From: CAZIOH01 sp964540815
GTDB taxonomy: Bacteria; Myxococcota_A; Polyangia; Fen-1088
Length of the DNA stretch: 23,083 nt
Reading direction: 5' to 3'
NCBI GenBank assembly: GCA_964540815.1
Contig: CAZIOH010000105.1
Coordinates: forward strand, 1 to 23,083
Shown here: positions 7,159 to 12,881 of the stretch, one piece after another
How positions within the stretch are numbered: the stretch's first letter is position 1
Layout of the letters: every line of letters begins with the position of its first letter
Made by a program: the position numbers and the translations under genes
The notes under the pieces: generated by a model
Seen by the model: the letters and a program-made list of their open reading frames with translations, nothing else
What the model was told of the DNA's origin: nothing
The model's database searches: none

Positions 7159-7476
7159 ATGCCACCCATGCCGGACATGCCGAGCGATGTTCGGGATCGC
7201 CCGCCCGCCGCCGCCGCCTCCTCCACGCGCGTCCCCGTCCGTGGGCCCGCGGTCGCGACGCTGGTGGCGGGCCTGGTCGGACTGCTCGGCGCCGCTGGTT
7301 GCGGGCATGGGCTGCGTCCGCCCGTCCAGCCCTGGCAGCGCGAGCACCTCGCCAAGCGCGCGATGCGCTTCGACGCGGATCCGCTCGAGACCCGCTTCCG
7401 ACAGCACTGGTTCGGCGCGCGCGAGGGGTCCGACCTCGGCTACGGCCAGCCGGGCGGAGGCTGCGGCTGCAATTGA
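7159..7476 (+). CDS. DUF4266-type lipoprotein
   Basis: Small predicted outer-membrane or periplasmic lipoprotein. After a polar N-terminus, a hydrophobic stretch (VATLVAGLVGLLGAAGC) ends in a lipobox-like Cys. The mature part (about 65 residues) starts PPVQPWQREHLAKRAM and has the DUF4266 layout: PWqr..LAk..M..d.DPLe..f..H, then a Gly-rich tail ending in GGGCGCN at the very C-terminus. The family is known to co-occur with DUF3570 proteins, as here. Three in-frame ATGs (7159, 7168, 7177) are possible starts; a TAGATA run at 7154-7159 would favour one of the later two. Neighbours: divergent from the exonuclease; its stop overlaps the first candidate start of the DUF3570 gene. Function is unknown; the conserved terminal Cys-Gly-Cys suggests metal or thiol chemistry (inference). 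Confidence 0.8.
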   Translation: MPPMPDMPSDVRDRPPAAAASSTRVPVRGPAVATLVAGLVGLLGAAGCGHGLRPPVQPWQREHLAKRAMRFDADPLETRFRQHWFGAREGSDLGYGQPGGGCGCN

Positions 7477-8714
7477 AGGTCGACGAGCTCGCGCCTCGGC
7501 GGTCGACCCACAGGGGTCGAACAGCCCATGATCTCCGTGCGCGCGTCCGCGCCCGCGGTCACGGCCGCGCGGCCGCCGCCAGGGGCGCCGCGGTGCTGGC
7601 GCTGCTCGGCCTCGGGCTCTCGCAAGGCTCGGGCGTCGCCGATGATCACGTGACCATCCGCGGGCAGTACTACCGGGAGCCCTCCACCCGGGTGGTGCAG
7701 CCGGTGGTCGAGCTGTCGAAGGATCTGCCGCACGGAATCGACGTCACGGCGCACTACCTGCTCGACGCCATCACCTCGGCCTCCGCCGCCTCCGGGCCCG
7801 CGGGCGACACCATCTTCACCGAGGCCCGCAGCGAGGAGGGCCTGAGCGTCGGCAAGAGCTGGTCGCGCGTCCGGGTCGGTGTCTCCTACCGGTACAGCGG
7901 AGAGTCGGACTACTGGTCCCACTTCGTCGTCGGCTCGCTGACCTTGCGGGTGTGGGACGACACCGGCACGCTCTCCGCCACCTTCGGCGGCGGCTGGGAT
8001 CAGGTCGGCCGCCGGGTGCAAGGCTCGACCCCCATGCCGAAGCTCGCCCCGGGCTGCGGACACACCTGCCCGCTCGACACCACCATGGGTGGCCTCTGGT
8101 ACAGCCAGGTGCTGTCGCCGACCTTGCTCGTGCAGGCGGGCTACGAGGTCGCCTACCTCGACGGATTCCAGTCGAGCCCCTACCGCACGGTCTCCTCGCA
8201 CGGCGGGATGATGGAGAACGTGCCGCGCAAGCGCTGGCGCAACGTGGCGGCGGCGCGCGCCGCCAAGTACTTCCCGGCCGCCGGGCTCGGCCTGCAGCTG
8301 CACTACCGCTACTACTGGGACTTCTCGGGCGACGCGGCCGATGGGACCAACCCCTGGAACGTCCGCAGCCACACGGTGGAAGGGCGCATCTACCAGAGCG
8401 TCGGTCGCGACCTCGAGCTCAGGCTCACCGGTCGGTACTACTCGCAAGGCTCGGCGGCCTTCTGGTGCGACGCCGCCTCCGCCGCCGGGTGCGATGCGAC
8501 CTCCCGCTACTTCACGAGCGATCCCAAGCTCGGCAGCGTCACGACCAAGCTGCTCGAGCTCAAGATCTACTGGGACGCGGCGATCTGGCGCGATCTCCCC
8601 TTCCTTGGTTGGTTCTCCGCGGGGACCTTCGAGCTGTCGTACGGACACTTCTGGCAGGACACCACCTTCGCCGATGCCCACGTCGCCCAGGCCGGCTACA
8701 CCTTTCCTTTCTAG
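7473..8714 (+). CDS. DUF3570 family outer-membrane beta-barrel protein
   Basis: The frame from about residue 57 (DDHVTIRGQYYREPSTRVV) to the end is a DUF3570-type protein. It has regularly alternating amphipathic strands with many aromatic girdle residues (HYRYYWDF, GRYYSQGSAAFWC, LELKIYWDAAIW) and a C-terminal Phe (AGYTFPF), all typical of outer-membrane barrels. Four Cys sit in two pairs (GCGHTCP and FWCDAASAAGC). The start is uncertain because no in-frame ATG exists. TTG 7473 overlaps the DUF4266 stop (TTGA) and gives 413 residues with an Arg-rich n-region before the h-region AAVLALLGLGLS. GTG 7593 has AGGGG 7 nt upstream but would leave a signal peptide without positive charges. The usual thioredoxin and ApbE companions of this pair are absent here. 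Confidence 0.8.
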   Translation: MKVDELAPRRSTHRGRTAHDLRARVRARGHGRAAAARGAAVLALLGLGLSQGSGVADDHVTIRGQYYREPSTRVVQPVVELSKDLPHGIDVTAHYLLDAITSASAASGPAGDTIFTEARSEEGLSVGKSWSRVRVGVSYRYSGESDYWSHFVVGSLTLRVWDDTGTLSATFGGGWDQVGRRVQGSTPMPKLAPGCGHTCPLDTTMGGLWYSQVLSPTLLVQAGYEVAYLDGFQSSPYRTVSSHGGMMENVPRKRWRNVAAARAAKYFPAAGLGLQLHYRYYWDFSGDAADGTNPWNVRSHTVEGRIYQSVGRDLELRLTGRYYSQGSAAFWCDAASAAGCDATSRYFTSDPKLGSVTTKLLELKIYWDAAIWRDLPFLGWFSAGTFELSYGHFWQDTTFADAHVAQAGYTFPF

Positions 8715-8761
8715 GAAACAGGTCCGAGTGCACATCTGGCCGGTGGCGCCGCCCGCGGTCC

Positions 8762-10279
8762 TCACGGCGGGATCGCGCACCAGACGAAGGCGTTCGTGGT
8801 GGGGGTGTCGAGCGGGGACGCCCCGCAGGTTGCGTCGTAGCAGATGCGCAGCACCTTCTTGCCATCCAGGCAATGGAAGGGATCGGCGGCGAGGTTCCAG
8901 CACGGCGAGGCGCCCGTGGAGCTCGTCGTGCCACCATCGCAAAACGGAAGCGCCCGGTCCCTGAAGCTGCCATCCGTGGAGGTGGTGCGCAGCACGACGT
9001 CGCAGTCCGGAGCTCCGCCGACCATGGTCACGTTCCCGTCGACGCAGCCGACCTCCAGCTTCTGGGTGATCGCCGCCGCGATCTGCTGCAGCGCCGGCTT
9101 GAAATCGTCCTCGCAGATCGATCGAAACGTCCCCCCGAGGTCCGCCACGAGCGCGGCCTCCCGGATGCCGGGATCCGCGTAGGTGCCGTCCGCCGCGGTA
9201 CACGAGTGCTCGATCTCGGGCTGCCGCTCGGTCGACCCGTTGCCGAGCTGGGCGGTGTGGACCCCGACCGTGTAGGGAGCGGACGGCCCTGCGATGATGG
9301 CCAGCAGCCTCCGGTCGGGCGGCTTGAGCTGCTCGAAGAACGACTTGAAGTCGGCCACGGGCGTCAGGTGATGAAGTCCCTCGGTGTACTCATTGGACCT
9401 GCAGCCGGTGAGCGTCATCGGCAGGCGGGCCGCGGTGTGCGGCAGCGGCTGGTCGCAGGTGTGGCCGAGCTCGTTGCAGCGGTACGACCAGAGACCGCCG
9501 AGCGGGGGCAGGTCGTTCACGGACTGCACCGCCGGATCGAATAGCCGCGAGTCCGGGGGGACCGAGCAGTCGTCTTCGTTGGTCAGCATGACGACGCCGA
9601 GGAGGGCGTCGTCGCGCCAGAAACCGGCATTGTCGCCGTCCTGGTCGATGGCCTTGATGAGCGCTTGACGGGTGGATTCGAACTGGTGTTCGAACCCACA
9701 GCCGCCCTCGCCGAGGAGAGCGAGGCAGCCAAACACCGTCTCGAGCGGCCCGGTGAAGTTGTTGGTGGTTCCATCGGCCGAGGCCATGAGGAAATTGGCA
9801 CCCGGGTCGAGGCCGCACCCGGGCATGTGCCGGAACTTCCCGCCGTCGTCTCCCGGGGAGCCGGGGGCGCAGCCCGGCACGTCGCTGTCGGCTCCAGCAC
9901 CGAGGGAGGAGGAGATGATGGCGAGGTGGAGATCCGGCAGACCGCCATGAACCGCCGCGAGGACGGCCATGAAATCCGGAAGTCGTCGGGCGAGCTTGGC
10001 CTGGAGCGGCTCCATCGAGGCCGAGTCGTCGATCATGAAGAGCAGGTCGAGTTTCCGGGGCTGGTTCTGCAAGATCTTGAACTCATTGACCACGGACGGC
10101 TGGCCACCCGGCTCGCCGAGGTGGCGGGCGCTGCAGGCCCACAGGGCCGGGACCGCACCGGCGCACAGGGTCCAGCGCAGACGCCGCCAGACGGCCCAGC
10201 CGGAGGGGGAAGGCTGGCCTCGGCACGGGCTCGGGAGCTCGACGGGGGCGACGACGGTCGGGATCGGCGGGTGGCTCAT
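8762..10279 (-). CDS. Cys-rich lipoprotein with von Willebrand factor A-like domain
   Basis: 505-residue predicted surface lipoprotein. The signal region WRRLRWTLCAGAVPALWAC ends in a lipobox (LWAC, Cys49). The VWA fold starts at LDLLFMIDDSASM with the MIDAS triad DxSxS at 84-88, and LLGVVMLTNEDDCS carries the later acidic MIDAS loop. The fold is interrupted by long Cys-containing loops, and the C-terminal third (from about residue 400) is also Cys-rich (FRSICEDDF, LEVGCVDGN, PDCDVVLR, RICYDATC), implying disulfides outside the cytoplasm. Such metal-binding VWA lipoproteins are abundant in Myxococcota; the ligand is unknown. ATG 10279 is chosen over a longer in-frame start because GAGGAGG lies 6 nt upstream and the signal peptide then fits. 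It converges with the DUF3570 gene. Confidence 0.82.
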   Translation of the reverse strand: MSHPPIPTVVAPVELPSPCRGQPSPSGWAVWRRLRWTLCAGAVPALWACSARHLGEPGGQPSVVNEFKILQNQPRKLDLLFMIDDSASMEPLQAKLARRLPDFMAVLAAVHGGLPDLHLAIISSSLGAGADSDVPGCAPGSPGDDGGKFRHMPGCGLDPGANFLMASADGTTNNFTGPLETVFGCLALLGEGGCGFEHQFESTRQALIKAIDQDGDNAGFWRDDALLGVVMLTNEDDCSVPPDSRLFDPAVQSVNDLPPLGGLWSYRCNELGHTCDQPLPHTAARLPMTLTGCRSNEYTEGLHHLTPVADFKSFFEQLKPPDRRLLAIIAGPSAPYTVGVHTAQLGNGSTERQPEIEHSCTAADGTYADPGIREAALVADLGGTFRSICEDDFKPALQQIAAAITQKLEVGCVDGNVTMVGGAPDCDVVLRTTSTDGSFRDRALPFCDGGTTSSTGASPCWNLAADPFHCLDGKKVLRICYDATCGASPLDTPTTNAFVWCAIPP

Positions 10280-10285
10280 CGGAAT

Positions 10286-10292
10286 CCTCCTC
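10286..10292 (-). promoter_or_regulatory. Strong ribosome-binding site of the VWA lipoprotein gene
   Basis: Minus-strand GAGGAGG, 6 nt before the ATG at 10279. It fixes the start and contrasts with the many SD-less starts in the window. Confidence 0.8.
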
Positions 10293-10319
10293 GCTGCAAT
10301 CGACGGGCCCTCATCACGG

Positions 10320-10339
10320 CCGCCACCATATGGTGGCGG
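10320..10339. promoter_or_regulatory. 20-bp perfect palindrome (operator candidate)
   Basis: CCGCCACCATATGGTGGCGG is perfectly self-complementary and sits 40 bp upstream of the VWA lipoprotein start. Its centre contains TATGGT on both strands, which could be a -10. Hence it may be an operator overlapping the promoter, or an RNA hairpin if transcribed. Confidence 0.55.
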
Positions 10340-10377
10340 ACCACGGCGATCGGCGATCATCGCGGCCGTTCAGACGA

Positions 10378-10411
10378 AACTCGGTTGCGCCCGCCAGCCA
10401 ACTCGGTTGCG
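10378..10411. repeat. Two 12-bp direct repeats, 22 bp apart
   Basis: AACTCGGTTGCG is exact at 10378-10389 and 10400-10411. The 22-bp period is about two helical turns. They lie in the divergent intergenic region between the VWA gene and the small membrane protein gene, so they may bind a regulator of either. Confidence 0.55.
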
Positions 10412-10511
10412 GCCCGGCAAGCGGCGCGGCGCCCAGGTCAACGGGTCCTCCTCGTCATGCGGGCACCTCCCGTGACGCTCGGCGCGGCGGGCGGGCGCCG
10501 GCCCTTGCGGG

Positions 10512-10517
10512 TAGGCT
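10512..10517 (+). promoter_or_regulatory. Candidate -10 element of the membrane protein-SDR operon (leaderless-type)
   Basis: TAGGCT fits TANNNT and ends 6 nt before the ATG at 10524. No ribosome-binding site lies in between, and no -35 consensus is visible. Confidence 0.4.
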
Positions 10518-10523
10518 ATCCCC

Positions 10524-10922
10524 ATGGGGACGCCGGAGCCCGCGGATGACATGGACAGCGACAGCGCCACCCGTCGCCGCTCCCCGGGCGCATCGCAGGT
10601 GCGCGCGGCCCAGCTTCGCGCCCGCGCCATCCGCAGCGGGCTCGTGCGGGTTGCCTTCGGCACGGTGTTCCTGATCGGCGCCCTGGCGCACGCGCTGTCT
10701 CCGCAGCGCCACGACGCCTCGAGCCGCCTGTGGATGACCGGGCTGTTCCTGTCCTCGACGCTGAACGTGGCGTTCGGCCTGCGCACCATCTCCAGGGCCC
10801 GGGCGACCATCGTGCGCCCTAGGCGCGCGCCTTCCGCGCCCGCGGGGGCGATCTGGATCTACGCCGCGGGCGCCTGGGCGGTGCTCGGTCTCGCCGTCCT
10901 CGGGTTACTCTTGCGGCGATGA
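10524..10922 (+). CDS. Small three-TM membrane protein
   Basis: 132-residue protein not assigned to a family. A charged, Arg-rich N-terminus (1-40) precedes three predicted membrane segments: about 41-59 (LVRVAFGTVFLIGALAHAL), 70-88 (WMTGLFLSSTLNVAFGL) and 108-130 (AIWIYAAGAWAVLGLAVLGLLL). The loop between the second and third is short and basic, so it should face the cytoplasm. Its TGA overlaps the ATG of the downstream dehydrogenase gene (ATGA), a classic translational coupling arrangement, so the two are one operon. The start ATG lacks a Shine-Dalgarno sequence but has TAGGCT 6 nt upstream. Function is unknown. Confidence 0.72.
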   Translation: MGTPEPADDMDSDSATRRRSPGASQVRAAQLRARAIRSGLVRVAFGTVFLIGALAHALSPQRHDASSRLWMTGLFLSSTLNVAFGLRTISRARATIVRPRRAPSAPAGAIWIYAAGAWAVLGLAVLGLLLRR

Positions 10923-11812
10923 CGGCAACCGCGGCTGCCACGACCTCCGAGCGACGCGCCGATCCGCGCGGCGCCGCGTCGCCCCCCACGATCCTGATCA
11001 CGGGCGCCTCCTCGGGCATCGGGCGGGCCACGGCCCGTCGCTTCGCCGCGCGGGGCTGGCGCGTGTTCGCGAGCATGCGGCGCCCGGACGCCGCGGAGGA
11101 TCTGCGCGCCGAGGCCCGGGACAAGGGCTGGTCCCTCGAGACGCCGGTGCTCGACGTCACCAGGCCGGAGGAGGTGGACGCCGCGGTGACGAGCCTGCTC
11201 GCCACGACCGGTGGTCGCCTCGACGTGCTGGTGAACAACGCCGGGTACTACGCCTACGGCTCCCTCGAGGACACCTCGCCCGACGAGCTGCGCGCGCAGC
11301 TCGAGACCAACGTGCTCGGCGCCCATCGGGTGACCCGGGCGGTCCTGCCGGCGATGCGCGCGGCGGGGCGCGGGCGGATCGTCTTCGTCGGGTCGCTCTC
11401 GGGCCTGATCGTCCTGCCCATGGTCGGGCCCTACCACGCCTCGAAGTTCGCGCTCGAGGCGCTGGCGGAGGCGCTGCGCTACGAGGTGCGGCCCTTCGGC
11501 GTCGAGGTGGTGCTGGTCGAGCCCGGCGCCCACCAGACGGCGCTGCACGACAACCAGCGGTTGGCGGCGGCCGCCCGCCGGCCCGACTCGCCGTATGCGC
11601 CGCTGCTCGCGGCCTACGAGAAGCAGGCGGCGGGCTTGCGGCGCGCGGAGGTGGCGGGGCTGGTGGACACCCTCGAACGCGCGGCCACCGCACGCCACCC
11701 GCGGCTGCGCTGGCCGGTGGGACCGAGCGCTTTCTCGGCGGCCTACCTGCGGCGACTGGTCCCCGATCGGCTCTACGAGCTGCTCATCCGGCTGGCTTTT
11801 CGCGGCCGCTGA
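10919..11812 (+). CDS. Short-chain dehydrogenase/reductase (classical SDR)
   Basis: 297-residue NAD(P)-dependent oxidoreductase. The Rossmann motif TGASSGIG is at 28-35 and NNAG at 106-109. The catalytic triad is Ser159 (VFVGSLSG), Tyr172 and Lys176 (YHASK), and Asn131 in the helix (ETNVLGAHRV) completes the tetrad. SMRRPDA after beta-2 carries basic residues, which hints at NADP(H) preference (inference). VEPGAHQTAL matches the 'epG.v.T' region of classical SDRs. The C-terminal 60 residues (LVDTLERAATARHPRLRWPVGPS) match the extension of the oxidoreductase/retinol dehydrogenase-like group. The substrate cannot be told. It is translationally coupled to the preceding membrane protein through an ATGA overlap. 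Confidence 0.92.
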   Translation: MTATAAATTSERRADPRGAASPPTILITGASSGIGRATARRFAARGWRVFASMRRPDAAEDLRAEARDKGWSLETPVLDVTRPEEVDAAVTSLLATTGGRLDVLVNNAGYYAYGSLEDTSPDELRAQLETNVLGAHRVTRAVLPAMRAAGRGRIVFVGSLSGLIVLPMVGPYHASKFALEALAEALRYEVRPFGVEVVLVEPGAHQTALHDNQRLAAAARRPDSPYAPLLAAYEKQAAGLRRAEVAGLVDTLERAATARHPRLRWPVGPSAFSAAYLRRLVPDRLYELLIRLAFRGR

Positions 11813-11834
11813 CCGCCGTGCGGCGGCCGCGGTC
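11811..11834 (+). terminator. Hairpin directly after the SDR stop codon
   Basis: Two alternative stems overlap: CCGCC-GTGC-GGCGG (11813-11826) and GACCGC/GCGGTC (11811-11816 with 11829-11834). There is no T-tract, as is common in high-G+C genomes, so activity is uncertain. Confidence 0.35.
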
Positions 11835-11875
11835 CCGCCCGGCCCGGGGCCGGCTGCAAAGCGGGTGGGGCCGCG

Positions 11876-11881
11876 TATACT
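11876..11881 (+). promoter_or_regulatory. Candidate -10 element upstream of the 305-residue protein
   Basis: TATACT, 5 of 6 to consensus, with CTGCAA 16 bp upstream as a weak -35. It ends 9 nt before the TTG at 11891, so the leader would be only a few bases. Confidence 0.5.
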
Positions 11882-11890
11882 GAGGCCACC

Positions 11891-12808
11891 TTGCCCGGGG
11901 ACAAGCTCTCTCCTTCCGAAGTCGACAGCGTCCTCCGGCGCGCCGCGGATCTCGACGGGGCGGAGCGGGGGCGCGGCGACGGTAGCGGCGGACACCGAGC
12001 GGCGGCAGGGATGACAGGGACGGCGGTCCTCCCCGGTGAGCCTGGGGTCGGCAATGGCGCGGGTGCAACGCTGGCCGACCGGGTGGGCCACGGCTCACAC
12101 GAGCCGACCCTCTCGGGAGCCGAGGTGATGAAGCTCGGCGCGGAGGCGGGCCTTCGCTCGGATTCCCTGGCGGTGGCCCTGGCGGAGCTGCGACGGGGCT
12201 CCCTGGTCGAGGGGCCAGCCGACCGACTGACCTTCGCGCTCGGGTCGAGCCACGTGGTGGTGAGCCGGGTGGTCCCCGGCAGCAGCGAGTCCGCCCGCCA
12301 TGCGGTGGACCGGTTCTTGCGCGAGCAGCTCATGACCATCCGCCGCCACCATGGCGATCGCATCGAGTGGGAGCGCGCGGTGGGGGTCTGGCCTGGCCTC
12401 CTGCGCTCGCTGGATTTCTCCAAGCGCTACGGTTTTTCGCTGGTGGATCGGGTCGAGACCCGCGTGATGGAGGACGGCGCCGACACCGTGGTCACCTTCC
12501 GCATCGACTTCGCGAAGATGCGGCGGCAGCGCCTGACCGCCATGGCCCTGCGGTCGGCGGCGGCCTTCGGGCTGATCGGGCTCGGGGGCGCTGCGGCTTT
12601 CCCGGGCTTCGGGGCCGCCGACATCGTCGCGCTCGGGATGGGTGGGCTGGTGGCGGCCGGGATGGCGGGGATCGAGCGGCGCCGTTACCTCGAGAGCCGG
12701 GCGCGCGTGCTGCTCGCGCCGGAGCGCTTCCTCGATCTGTACGTCGAGCGCCGCCGCCGGCGTCTCGACACCCCCGATCGCGACCCGGGCTCTCCCGCGA
12801 CGGGCTGA
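11891..12808 (+). CDS. Uncharacterised two-TM protein with N-terminal helical segment
   Basis: 305 residues, family not recognised. The N-terminus (LSPSEVDSVLRRAADLD) and a second helix-rich segment at 73-101 (LSGAEVMKLGAEAGLRSDSLAVALAEL) flank a low-complexity Gly/Ala linker. Together they resemble a split helical motif seen at the front of many myxobacterial membrane proteins (recollection, not a database hit). A mixed alpha/beta region spans 110-210. Two predicted TM segments lie at about 217-238 and 242-261, followed by a basic C-terminus with RRRRR-type clusters. The start is a TTG with TGAGG 5 nt upstream, but that run overlaps the TATACT -10, so start and promoter cannot both be right as drawn. 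An ATG at 12011 would drop the first helix. It converges with the kinase gene. Confidence 0.65.
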   Translation: MPGDKLSPSEVDSVLRRAADLDGAERGRGDGSGGHRAAAGMTGTAVLPGEPGVGNGAGATLADRVGHGSHEPTLSGAEVMKLGAEAGLRSDSLAVALAELRRGSLVEGPADRLTFALGSSHVVVSRVVPGSSESARHAVDRFLREQLMTIRRHHGDRIEWERAVGVWPGLLRSLDFSKRYGFSLVDRVETRVMEDGADTVVTFRIDFAKMRRQRLTAMALRSAAAFGLIGLGGAAAFPGFGAADIVALGMGGLVAAGMAGIERRRYLESRARVLLAPERFLDLYVERRRRRLDTPDRDPGSPATG

Positions 12809-12881
12809 CGCCCGATGACTCGCGTCTCCACGTCCGCCGGGGGATGATGGCGGGTCGCGAAGCCAATCAGCGCGAAGCCCG

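Noticed and set aside
7091..7355. 88-residue N-terminal extension of the exonuclease
   Set aside because: It is antisense to the DUF4266 gene and crosses the likely TATGAT promoter; Exo I starts right after ATG 7091.
6054..7472. Long open extension upstream of the DUF3570 frame (plus strand)
   Set aside because: It runs antisense through the glycosylase and exonuclease genes, with shadow-type composition; only the part after about 7473 is protein-like.
7440..9203. 587-codon minus-strand frame opposite the DUF3570 gene
   Set aside because: Antisense shadow; the plus-strand barrel protein has the aromatic girdle and C-terminal Phe.
9675..9700. tRNA T-arm-like sequence with two TTCGAA sites
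   Set aside because: It lies inside the VWA gene and encodes a Phe-Glu repeat; no acceptor or anticodon arms are present.
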